A stretch of DNA of 64,000 nt from Lachnospiraceae bacterium (GTDB lineage: Bacteria > Bacillota > Clostridia > Lachnospirales > Lachnospiraceae): assembly GCA_017457865.1 (NCBI GenBank), contig JAFTGN010000098.1:111254-175253 (forward strand). Direction: 5' to 3'. Below, in pieces: positions 25,807-33,314 of the stretch. Position numbers and translations under genes: made by a program. The first letter of the stretch is position 1, and every line of letters begins with the position of its first letter. The notes below the pieces were generated by a model. It saw only the letters and a list, made by a program, of their open reading frames with translations, was not told where the DNA came from and did no database searches.

Positions 25807-25836
25807 AGTATATCTCACTTATACTAAATCTGTCAA
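25807..25836 (-). promoter_or_regulatory. Promoter and leader of pyrK-pyrD
   Basis: Minus-strand TTGACA (25831-25836), 18-bp spacer, TATACT (25807-25812). The transcript would carry a leader of about 170 nt before pyrK. It contains two small hairpins and the stretch AGCCGGGAGAGACT, which partly resembles a PyrR-binding loop. No U-tract terminator is visible. Confidence 0.6.
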
Positions 25837-25852
25837 GCAGGAAAAGCATTCT

Positions 25853-26509
25853 TCAAACTTTTTTACCAGCTATTGCTCTTGATACCTCAATCACACTCTT
25901 ATGCTTCAGGTCTCTCGGCTCAAACTGAATCAACAAGTAAACAAACTGCATCACCAGACCCGCTCCAAAAGTGCTGATCAGTGTTCCGATGCCCACGGAT
26001 CCTCCCAACAAATATCCTGCCAGTAATACGACTGCCCACAACATCACTTCCACGACCCCTATGGGGAATCTCGGCATTCTCTTTCCGAGACCCACTAACA
26101 ATGCGTCTCTCGGACCACAGCATTGTTCGGCACTCATGTATATCCACATTCCAAGTGCCATGAACACGAATCCCATGAGCATGATACCGATTCCTAACCA
26201 AAGATGATGATTTTCCGGAAATGGATTCAGATAGTTGAATGCCTGGACAAAATTTCCGGTCAGCAACGCATCAATGATCGTGCCATATCCGATCTTCTCT
26301 TTCAGCAAAACATCTATCAAAAGAACTGTGACCGCTATGATCGTCATCGATATCCCATAATTGAACGGAGTATGCTTTGCAATCCCCATTCCAAGACAAT
26401 CCCATGGGGCAAGTCCGATATTTGCATATATGGTCATATGTACTCCAAATGCAAACACCAGCAACCCTAATATGATTCTGATCCACTCTAATGCTATTTT
26501 TCGTTTCAT
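25853..26509 (-). CDS. YczE/YitT-type membrane protein
   Basis: A 218-residue integral membrane protein with about five to six transmembrane helices, matching the YczE/YyaS/YitT family (G-V-H-M-T-I-Y-A-N-I-G-L-A-P-W-D near residue 25, C-C-G-P-R-D-A-L near 130). The biochemical role is unknown. The ATG at 26509 overlaps the stop of the upstream ADP-ribosylglycohydrolase gene (ATGA), so the two are translated together. Confidence 0.85.
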   Translation of the reverse strand: MKRKIALEWIRIILGLLVFAFGVHMTIYANIGLAPWDCLGMGIAKHTPFNYGISMTIIAVTVLLIDVLLKEKIGYGTIIDALLTGNFVQAFNYLNPFPENHHLWLGIGIMLMGFVFMALGMWIYMSAEQCCGPRDALLVGLGKRMPRFPIGVVEVMLWAVVLLAGYLLGGSVGIGTLISTFGAGLVMQFVYLLIQFEPRDLKHKSVIEVSRAIAGKKV

Positions 26510-27312
26510 TTCTTTATGCATCCCTCTTCTTCAAACCGATCTACAACCTCAATCATATCTGCCTGAAGTCTGTTTCGACATTCTGCCTTCATCTCGTCGG
26601 GTACACCATAAAATGCCTCTGCCATAGCCCCTGCAATACAGGTCAGCGTATCGCTGTCTCCTCCAAGAGACACCGCTGTCCGAATGACATCTTCAAAGTG
26701 ATTCCCTTCAAGGAATGCCGTGATTGCTTCCGGTACAGTCTTCTGGCAACTTTCATTATGACGATATTCCGGTCGAATCTCATCACAAGTACGTGATAAA
26801 TCATACCCAAATTGAGACTTCACATACTGTTTGATTTCTGCTTTGGATGATCCCGTTCTCGCAAGAAAAATCACACTTGCCACAGATTCCGCACCCTTGA
26901 TCCCTTCTGGATGGTTATGAGTCACCTCTGCCGTATATCGCGCTACCTCCCTTGTGCGTTCCAATGTATCATAAAGCCAACCTGCTGCAGAAACACGCAT
27001 GGCAGACCCATTGCCATAACTGCCGTATGGTTTGCTCTCTTTTTTCTGCAACCACCAGAAAAACTTCGCACCATACCCTGCATTCAAATAAGCCTTCCCC
27101 CATTTTTTCATAGATAAAATCAAGTTGTCCTTGATTTTATCTTCTCCTGCATCCAAACCAGCATTCATCAATGCATCTGCCACAGCTACAGTCATCACTG
27201 TATCATCGGTAAACTTCGCACCATGTGAAAACAGTACAAACTCTTTGGACTTATTTCCTCTGTCGAACTCAAACGGACTGCCAATGATATCACCTAAAAT
27301 TGCGCCATACAT
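26506..27312 (-). CDS. ADP-ribosylglycohydrolase family protein
   Basis: A 268-residue all-helical hydrolase of the ADP-ribosyl(dinitrogen reductase) hydrolase/ARH family, which removes ADP-ribose from proteins, nucleic acids or small molecules. Metal-site motifs are visible: G-A-I-L-G-D-I-I-G-S at the start, F-T-D-D-T-V-M-T near residue 37, and G-G-D-S-D-T-L near 222, whose acidic residues bind two Mg ions. The natural substrate is unknown. A relic of darTG, whose toxin ADP-ribosylates DNA, lies just upstream, and a YczE membrane protein is coupled downstream. Confidence 0.9.
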   Translation of the reverse strand: MYGAILGDIIGSPFEFDRGNKSKEFVLFSHGAKFTDDTVMTVAVADALMNAGLDAGEDKIKDNLILSMKKWGKAYLNAGYGAKFFWWLQKKESKPYGSYGNGSAMRVSAAGWLYDTLERTREVARYTAEVTHNHPEGIKGAESVASVIFLARTGSSKAEIKQYVKSQFGYDLSRTCDEIRPEYRHNESCQKTVPEAITAFLEGNHFEDVIRTAVSLGGDSDTLTCIAGAMAEAFYGVPDEMKAECRNRLQADMIEVVDRFEEEGCIKK

Positions 27313-27393
27313 ATTGCGAATCCCTCACTTTTCCATTTTCTTTATAAATGCCTCTCACACATCATACTATCCTACCTTGTTTTTTCTATAACA

Positions 27394-27423
27394 AAAGCAC
27401 CTAACATTTCTGATAGATGCTTT
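27394..27423 (-). terminator. Hairpin after the darTG relic
   Basis: AAAGCA-CCTA / TAGA-TGCTTT forms a roughly 10-bp stem downstream of the darTG remnant on the minus strand. There is only a weak T-rich tail, so termination is tentative. Confidence 0.4.
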
Positions 27424-27444
27424 CATAAATTCAAGCATACTTAA

Positions 27445-28266
27445 CTATATAAGCATTGTATCCATCAATTCACCACTGCAAGTAACATTTATCAATGACA
27501 ACATGGCCATATTTTGAATTGTATCACAGAGTTCAAATTCCTTTTCCTCTTTCCAGCGTGGTTTCCACTCTAATACATCATCATATACGTCTTTATCAGA
27601 AATCAATGTCTTATCTTGGGTTAATTGATCATATGAGTACAAAACTGTTGCTATCATTTCGGCTTGAGCCGTACTTTTCACCCTCCCAAATAAATCTACT
27701 GTTTTTCTAACAGCAATTCTTTCATCCTCTGTAAACTTTTCCAGATGAATCTCAACATCCTCAGAAACTGTTAAAGAAATCATTCTGCCAAGCTGTTTCT
27801 CGACAATCAAGTTCGCATTTGCCAATGCAGTAATACTGTCTTTTACCTGAGAAGAAAATGGACCGTAGCTTCCCTTAGAAAATGTAAATCCTGTATCCAC
27901 ACCATTTCTTGTAAGAACATAGCAAATCTTCTGATAAATCGTTCTTCCAACCATCAATGTGTATTTTCGTTCATTTAGTTCCTTTACAACTTAGAGAATG
28001 AGGTACCATTTTGAATTTACTCTGGAATGACTATTTCCTACTATGTTTTGCTGTAAGGCTACGTTTCTTTGTTCTTTCGCCTCCTGCATCGCAATTGACG
28101 TATGCTCAATTTTAGCTGCTCTTTCATTTGATAATAAACCTCTCTGCATAATCGAAGGTATATTATCAATCGCTTGAATGTTATATAGACCAGTCTGTCT
28201 AGTAATCTTAGTAAACATTTCTGAAGGTTTCACAATATCACTTCCAATATATTTATAGTATAGCAT
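27445..28266 (-). pseudogene. darTG toxin-antitoxin relic (darT 5' part joined to darG 3' part)
   Basis: The first 91 codons (28266-27994) resemble the start of DarT, the DNA-thymidine ADP-ribosyltransferase (D-N-I-P-S-I-M-Q-R-G-L-L, then H-T-S-I-A-M-Q-E-A-K-E-Q-R). A TAA at 27991-27993 follows in frame. The same reading frame then continues as the C-terminal domain of DarG (G-R-T-I-Y-Q-K-I-C-Y-V-L, S-Y-G-P-F-S-S-Q-V-K). The catalytic remainder of DarT and the whole DarG macrodomain are missing. One internal deletion thus fused the two genes, leaving neither toxin nor antidote enzyme. The DarG-like part (27445-27957) could still be translated from the TTG at 27957 or an internal ATG. Family assignment is from motif memory, not a search. 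Confidence 0.7.
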
Positions 28267-28363
28267 ATCTCAATTATTTTGTCGAACGTTTGTTTGTTTT
28301 TTGACAAGAATACACCCATGGTATCCTATCATAACTCTCCACAGAATGAAATATTGGTTTTCT

Positions 28364-28939
28364 CTATACAAGAGAGATTCGAATTCCTACAACACCATAT
28401 TGATTCTGCTCCTCTATGGAATAGTATTGGTTCATATCATCCGGAGAAGCATCATGAATCGTCTCGGCAGTATAGCCACACTCCAGAAGAGGTAGATTCT
28501 CATACAATTCCCGAAAGGAATCAAACACCAACAATTCCTCCACTCTGGCACGCAACACCGCATCCTGATCTTTTGTATTCTCAAACCGAATGATATCCCC
28601 TTTTTTGATGCGTCTTCTTTTCTCGTCCAAGAGACGCAATTCTATAGTTTTTTTGCCATTCTCAATCATTTGAAAAGGGGAAGGTGCCAAGCGCATCAAA
28701 TGTTCTGTCCTGTTCTGCCAGATATACTCTGACTTTTCTTCTATGCATTCTACCTGTGCAATCTGACTTTTGAAAAACAACCAGTCATCAATCTGCAGTA
28801 CTTCTTCGCTTCTGCCATATTCTACTTCACAGTATTCTGCTGAGTGATACATACATGGGCCTTCATAAACCAATCCGTCTGTCAATGTAAGTTTTACTAT
28901 TTTTCCATCATAATTTGATAGATTCATTTTTTTACTCAT
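28364..28939 (-). CDS. ASCH-domain protein with Sm-like N-terminus
   Basis: A 191-residue protein. Residues 5-65 look like a small beta-barrel (Y-D-G-K-I-V-K-L-T-L-T-D-G-L-V-Y-E-G), similar to Sm-like folds. Residues 80-190 resemble an ASCH/PUA-like RNA-binding domain (P-S-P-F-Q-M-I-E-N-G-K-K-T-I-E-L-R-L, then G-D-I-I-R-F-E-N). ASCH proteins bind RNA or modified nucleosides. Its ATG overlaps the stop of the small upstream gene (ATGA). Confidence 0.75.
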   Translation of the reverse strand: MSKKMNLSNYDGKIVKLTLTDGLVYEGPCMYHSAEYCEVEYGRSEEVLQIDDWLFFKSQIAQVECIEEKSEYIWQNRTEHLMRLAPSPFQMIENGKKTIELRLLDEKRRRIKKGDIIRFENTKDQDAVLRARVEELLVFDSFRELYENLPLLECGYTAETIHDASPDDMNQYYSIEEQNQYGVVGIRISLV

Positions 28940-29145
28940 AAAGCCTCCGCAATAGATACAACCAGCTGAATCAACCGATGCATCGCCCTTTCATCTGGCT
29001 CTTCCAGTATCTTGATCCTTCCATCCAAAATCATATTCTGTATTCTCATTTGCAGTCTGGAAACTATCTGTACTCCTAATCCGTTCTGCTGTACCCGGTT
29101 CCTTTGTAAGATGAACACTGCCAGCTGTCGTTGCATCGAACACAA
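28936..29145 (-). CDS. Small PRD-like helical protein, possibly frameshifted
   Basis: A 69-codon frame whose C-terminal half (M-I-L-D-G-R-I-K-I-L-E-E-P, H-R-L-I-Q-L-V-V-S-I) looks like a small helical domain similar to the PRD domains of sugar-operon regulators. The N-terminal half is less protein-like. A second frame starting at the ATG at 29155 with a fair AGGA site (MINIVFDATTAGSVHL...) overlaps it. A single frameshift near 29100 would join the two into one plausible protein. The stop is coupled to the ASCH gene. Function is unknown. Confidence 0.45.
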   Translation of the reverse strand: MCSMQRQLAVFILQRNRVQQNGLGVQIVSRLQMRIQNMILDGRIKILEEPDERAMHRLIQLVVSIAEAL

Positions 29146-29187
29146 TGTTGATCATAATTCTGTTCCTCATTTTATCAATCTAAACAG

Positions 29188-30192
29188 TCACATCACTTCC
29201 CAGTATCCATTCTTACTTGCCCCATGTCGGACTATTTTTCCATCTGCTTTTAACCTGGACAAGATTCTTTCCACCTGCCGGTCGGTCAAACCAAGCGTTG
29301 CAGCCAGAGTTTTCGCGCTCAGTCTGTTATCCTGTTTCAGAAGAGCCACTACTTTATCCTCATTTGTTCCGACATTTATACCGACATTTCCTCCGACATT
29401 TATACCGACATTTGTCTGTTTATTTTGACTTTCAATTACATCTTTTAGTGCGTCTCGTATCACTTCGAGCATAAATGTAACAAATATTGTGGACTCTCCC
29501 TCTGTATTAGAAGCGTTCAAAGCCTTATAATATCCATCCTGCTTTTCATAGATCAGGCTTTCTATCGGCATCCATGCGAAAAAATCTTTCCACTTCTGTA
29601 AAATCAACGACTGCCAAAGTCTCCCTGTTCTCCCATTACCATCTGCAAACGGATGGATAAATTCGAACTCATAATGAAATATACATGACTTGACAAGTGG
29701 ATGAAGCTTCGATTTCTTCAACCAGTCAAATAACTGTTTCATCAGATCAGGCACATAATGTGCCGGTGAACCGGCATGAATGAGTTGTTTCCCAGCATAT
29801 ACGCCCACATTGCCATTTCTAAAACATCCTGCTTCCTTTACCAGTCCTTCCATCATAATCTTATGTGCCAATAAAAGATTGTTTACGCTGTATGGATCAA
29901 GCATAGATATTCTCTCATAAGCTTCATAAGCATTTTTTACTTCACGAATATCCTGTGGTGGACCAAGCACCGTTTTCCCATTTATCACATCTGTCACTTG
30001 ATCCAATGTCAACGTATTTTGCTCAATGGCAAGTGATGCGTGAATTGACTTAATCCTGTTCTCTCTGCGAAGTTTCGAATTCGGCTGCAACGTATCATAG
30101 GTTACAACCGCACCGACCTGTTCACCAATCTCAATCACAAGATTTGTAATCTCCTCTGTCATGGTAAAAGGAGGTGTGTAAGAATCGCTCAT
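29188..30192 (-). CDS. Fic family protein (adenylyltransferase-type) with winged-helix tail
   Basis: A 334-residue Fic protein. The catalytic motif H-P-F-A-D-G-N-G-R-T-G-R lies near residue 180; its histidine and arginine transfer AMP from ATP to hydroxyl side chains of target proteins. An N-terminal inhibitory-helix-like motif S-L-A-I-E-Q-N is present near residue 53, the arrangement of self-inhibited class II Fic proteins. A hinge of repeated N-V-G-x follows (about 260-275), then a C-terminal winged helix (about 276-334) that probably binds DNA. The target is unknown. It has no partner antitoxin gene, as expected when the inhibitor is built in. Confidence 0.92.
   Translation of the reverse strand: MSDSYTPPFTMTEEITNLVIEIGEQVGAVVTYDTLQPNSKLRRENRIKSIHASLAIEQNTLTLDQVTDVINGKTVLGPPQDIREVKNAYEAYERISMLDPYSVNNLLLAHKIMMEGLVKEAGCFRNGNVGVYAGKQLIHAGSPAHYVPDLMKQLFDWLKKSKLHPLVKSCIFHYEFEFIHPFADGNGRTGRLWQSLILQKWKDFFAWMPIESLIYEKQDGYYKALNASNTEGESTIFVTFMLEVIRDALKDVIESQNKQTNVGINVGGNVGINVGTNEDKVVALLKQDNRLSAKTLAATLGLTDRQVERILSRLKADGKIVRHGASKNGYWEVM
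29368..29415. repeat. Four tandem 12-bp repeats inside the Fic gene
   Basis: Units CCGACATTTATA, CCGACATTTCCT, CCGACATTTATA and CCGACATTTGTC encode the N-V-G-x hinge between the Fic and winged-helix domains. Unit loss or gain changes the linker by four residues and keeps the frame. Confidence 0.9.
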
Positions 30193-30384
30193 TTCATTCT
30201 CTCCTCGTATGATATCTTTTCAATACAACAAATGCACCTTGATCACTGGATAAAATTTATTCTATCAGTAGTACATATATCATACCACAAGCCTTCACAA
30301 AATAAAACTTTTTATTATTGCTTTATTTACAGGCTTCTCTCAGCATAAATTGATAGATTCATTTTTCTCTTTCCACAAGAATGA
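30193..30384. other. Gene-free stretch
   Basis: AT-rich DNA between the Fic gene and the broken small gene. It contains the Fic promoter region (a minus-strand TATGAT near 30275 without a clear -35). No gene, repeat or terminator could be supported. Confidence 0.4.
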
Positions 30385-30636
30385 TCAGTAACTAATTTTA
30401 CTCTCATTCTGACGCAATCTGCCATTCTGTTCAAGTTTCCGATCCAACCACCAAATTGGGATCGGCAGAATATCGTGCACTGGCTTGTTGTTGTTCCATA
30501 TGTGACATTCTTTTGTTCTCCGATCATAAAGAAACTCTCAATACACATCTGCATCCGGCGCAGAGAATACGCCTCCATAAAAGGTATCATCATATTCTAT
30601 GTTCTTGAAGTAAAAGTTAATATAAAAGCGACTCAT
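30385..30636 (-). pseudogene. Small gene interrupted by an in-frame TGA
   Basis: Starting at the ATG at 30636, behind GAGGAG, the frame reads MSRFYINFYFKNIEYDDTFY, then G-G-V-F-S-A-P-D-A-D-V-Y. It meets TGA at 30538-30540 and continues in the same frame for 50 protein-like codons (E-F-L-Y-D-R-R-T-K-E, P-I-P-I-W-W-L-D-R-K) to a second TGA. It lies 15 bp after the DUF4406 gene in the same operon. I read it as a nonsense-mutated or decayed hypothetical gene. A selenocysteine codon is conceivable but nothing supports it. The product is unrecognised. Confidence 0.5.
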
Positions 30637-30651
30637 ACTAATTCTCCTCGC

Positions 30652-31008
30652 TTATACATTCGCCCACAAAATGGTATCCGGGATAAAGCAGTCCTCATCA
30701 CCTTCGAGATAACGGACAGGCTTTCCGGCTGCCTTGGCATACTTAATTTCAGACCTAGTACTGTTACCGATATAACCGTCAACATTGATGACGAAAATCT
30801 CATCAGCCATGTCGATCTTACGCTTGTGCATATCGTCCAGCATTTCCTTGGTGCCCTCTGTCCAGACTTCATCGTCCCCGGCGTGGCCGAACAGTCCGAC
30901 GCTGATGACAATATTGCCCTCCAATGTCAGCCGTTTCTGAGTCTCCATAAACTCATCCTTGAATCGGGTGCTGCCGCATAGGGTTATGACCTTATACTTT
31001 CCAACCAT
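30652..31008 (-). CDS. DUF4406-type nucleoside deoxyribosyltransferase-like protein
   Basis: A 118-residue Rossmann-like protein. It has C-G-S-T-R-F near the start, a central G-H-A-G-D-D-E-V-W-T-E-G, D-M-A-D-E-I-F-V-I-N-V-D-G-Y-I-G, and S-T-R-S-E-I-K-Y-A near the C-terminus. This pattern matches the nucleoside 2-deoxyribosyltransferase-like superfamily, including DUF4406, which act on nucleotides or bind them. The ATG at 31008 follows GGAGAT and starts within a few bases of the upstream stop. Its place at the end of a defence operon suggests an accessory role. Confidence 0.8.
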   Translation of the reverse strand: MVGKYKVITLCGSTRFKDEFMETQKRLTLEGNIVISVGLFGHAGDDEVWTEGTKEMLDDMHKRKIDMADEIFVINVDGYIGNSTRSEIKYAKAAGKPVRYLEGDEDCFIPDTILWANV

Positions 31009-31010
31009 AA

Positions 31011-31202
31011 TCAATCTCCGTAAAACAGATCATCGTAAAACATCATCTCTTCGATGCTGTATGGACGATTCTCCCATTCCTTCTTCATCTTCTTATAGGT
31101 CTTGCCGTCCACCTCAATGGTGCGAGTCTCCATAACAGTTTTCTTTATGCCAAAGAGACCCTTTTTTTCAACGGGAACTTGAACCTTGACTTTATGCTTC
31201 AT
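31011..31202 (-). CDS. Small basic protein of the defence operon
   Basis: A 63-residue lysine-rich protein (MKHKVKVQVPVEKKGLFGIK, then E-V-D-G-K-T-Y-K-K-M-K-K and an acidic end M-M-F-Y-D-D-L-F-Y-G-D). I do not recognise it. It is tightly packed between the UvrD-type gene (9 bp) and the DUF4406 gene, so it is probably real and expressed. Confidence 0.7.
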   Translation of the reverse strand: MKHKVKVQVPVEKKGLFGIKKTVMETRTIEVDGKTYKKMKKEWENRPYSIEEMMFYDDLFYGD

Positions 31203-31211
31203 CTCATATCC

Positions 31212-33311
31212 TTATTTCAAAAATTCCGACATCTGGCCGTAGCCACTTACATAGGCACCCTTCTGCGCTCTGGTAAGAGCCACATATAGCAAACACTTTT
31301 CAGCCGTCATCGTTTCCTGTTCGCTTATTGAATCCGTATGGTCGATTGCTGATGCCAGCGGAACGATACGATTGTTAGCCGCAACAATGAAAATATACTG
31401 GAACTCCAGTCCCTTGACGCGGTGCATGGTGGCAACACGAATACCATCCAATCCGCGATCATCTGCCTTGTTTCCTTTGATCTCATAGCAGCGGATTCCA
31501 TTTGCCGTGAACTGTGAGATATAATCATCCAGCAGTTTATGCGTTCTTGCGACAACGCAGATATTCTTCGCAGATACTCCGCCATCGACAAGTCCCTTGA
31601 TTTCTTTCAGAATAGAATCAAATTCTTCATTGGCGTTAGCAAACCGATTCACTTGCGGAGCTTTACCGTGAGTCAGGGACTGACAGCGGTCACCCGTGTC
31701 GAAATCATCATCCAAATCATCAAATGAGATACCGTTCAAAAGCGCAAAGGCCGCCTTCCGTATCTCCTCGGTGGTACGGTAATTGATGCGGAGAATACTG
31801 CTGCGTCCACGGACATTGATGCCGCACTTGGATAGAGCCGCTTTATTCTTGTATATACGCTGATGCGCATCTCCAACAATAAAGATGTCATTTTCATGCT
31901 CCTCACCGGCAATGGCACGGAGGAGCCTGAAGCCGTTAACGCTTAGATCCTGACCTTCATCAACGATCACATGCTTATATCTGGTCTCGGAGTTGGATTT
32001 CAAAAGAAGCATACGGCATTCATACATTGCGGTATTGATATCCCGAATCTGCTGCTCCTTCATCATATTCTGATAGGCTTCAAACACCTTCCAAATCTGC
32101 ATGCGCTTCTTTCTGTCAAGCCTGGTGCCACGTCCGGTTCTCGTTGCCTTGACATACTTTTCAAGAGTGAAAGCCTCCTGTGCCACGACAACCCTGTTGT
32201 ATTCATCTTCATAAAAGCTCACAGGAAACTCGCCGCTGAAGTCATTTTCCGCCACAGCGTCTTCCCATATCTTGGTGATCTTATCATCGTATGCAATCTC
32301 AGCAGAGTATCCATGCTCACGAAGGAACTGCGCCACCCATGCGTCGAGATTGATGACATCAATCCTGCGGAGTTCGTCCATCGTGCAGATTTTCCGAAGG
32401 TTATCCTTGATGTCCGAGGCGAGGTTGGCCGTATAGGTCGTAAAAAGAATACGCTCTTTATCCTTTAATCCAGCTGCCAGCTGTTTTGCCCGGTGCATCG
32501 CCACTACGGTTTTTCCTGTGCCTGCTCCACCAAGAACACGAGCCGCCCCGGAATAATTCTTCTTTACGATTTTCCGCTGAGTCGGATGAAGGAATACACG
32601 CCATTTCTCCAGTGGCTCCGCCATGATACGGCGCAGTTCGTCCTCTCCTTCGACCACAACAAACGACTTCAAGGTCTCAGGACTATCCAGCGCATCTGCA
32701 AGGCTGTCGGACACTGCGCCTTCTTCCTGTTCCTGTTTTACCAGCGCCTTTACTTCATCCAGAGGGAATCCCTCTGCAATCCAGGAAAGCGTTTCAAATG
32801 TGTCCGCTGGAAAGCTGCTTTTTTTGGAGTAAAACTCTTGAGCATCCCCGATGCTTCTTGCAAAGGGAATCATCTCTTCCGGCAGACCAAGCTCCACCAG
32901 ATCCTTATCCGATATTTCAGAAAACAGGCAGAAGTCCTTTGCTGCTGGAATAACCTGCGGAGCGATGACCATATCGTAAATCTGAATCGCACCGGTCTTC
33001 GGATTAACTTCGCACTTTTTGTTCTTAGCCCATGCGTAGGCCTCGTCATGATGATCCACCCACAGGAGAAGATAAACACCCGTCTCCGGCTGCCTGACAA
33101 CAATACCTCTGTAGGTATCATCAATCCGCACAGAACATATTTTCTTGTCCTGGCAAGCGTTCAGTTTCTCATAATTGATTCCAGGAGAAGTCGGATCGTT
33201 ACGGAACTTATTCATAAACTCCGTAACCTTCCCCTGAATCTGCCTCGGCAGTGCCGCAAAGGCCGTTAAAAAATCAGCGGATATTGCGACCTTGGTAGTG
33301 TTCTCTGACAT
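31212..33311 (-). CDS. RelE-like domain fused to UvrD/Rep-type superfamily I helicase
   Basis: A 699-residue fusion. Residues 5-100 have a RelE/ParE-type toxin fold pattern (V-A-I-S-A-D-F-L-T-A-F, then Y-R-G-I-V-V-R, L-L-L-W-V-D-H-H-D-E-A-Y-A-W-A). A linker of about 130 residues follows, then the superfamily I helicase core: Walker A G-G-A-G-T-G-K-T (261-268), Walker B-like V-D-E-G-Q-D-L, and C-terminal motifs (V-A-T-M-H-R-V-K-G-L-E-F, Y-V-A-L-T-R-A). It is 3 bp downstream of the DUF1998 helicase gene. The RelE-like part may be a nuclease or merely a nucleic-acid-binding module. It is likely a DNA-processing effector of the operon. Confidence 0.88.
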   Translation of the reverse strand: MSENTTKVAISADFLTAFAALPRQIQGKVTEFMNKFRNDPTSPGINYEKLNACQDKKICSVRIDDTYRGIVVRQPETGVYLLLWVDHHDEAYAWAKNKKCEVNPKTGAIQIYDMVIAPQVIPAAKDFCLFSEISDKDLVELGLPEEMIPFARSIGDAQEFYSKKSSFPADTFETLSWIAEGFPLDEVKALVKQEQEEGAVSDSLADALDSPETLKSFVVVEGEDELRRIMAEPLEKWRVFLHPTQRKIVKKNYSGAARVLGGAGTGKTVVAMHRAKQLAAGLKDKERILFTTYTANLASDIKDNLRKICTMDELRRIDVINLDAWVAQFLREHGYSAEIAYDDKITKIWEDAVAENDFSGEFPVSFYEDEYNRVVVAQEAFTLEKYVKATRTGRGTRLDRKKRMQIWKVFEAYQNMMKEQQIRDINTAMYECRMLLLKSNSETRYKHVIVDEGQDLSVNGFRLLRAIAGEEHENDIFIVGDAHQRIYKNKAALSKCGINVRGRSSILRINYRTTEEIRKAAFALLNGISFDDLDDDFDTGDRCQSLTHGKAPQVNRFANANEEFDSILKEIKGLVDGGVSAKNICVVARTHKLLDDYISQFTANGIRCYEIKGNKADDRGLDGIRVATMHRVKGLEFQYIFIVAANNRIVPLASAIDHTDSISEQETMTAEKCLLYVALTRAQKGAYVSGYGQMSEFLK

Positions 33312-33314
33312 CTT

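Noticed and set aside
25632-25809. Open, protein-like minus-strand frame in the pyrK leader (C-I-R-N-C-C-I-F-D-G-K-K...)
   Set aside because: It has no usable start codon and begins at or before the predicted transcription start; treated as leader RNA.
30538-30540. TGA read as a selenocysteine codon
   Set aside because: No selenoprotein family resemblance and no evident downstream stem-loop; nonsense mutation is simpler.
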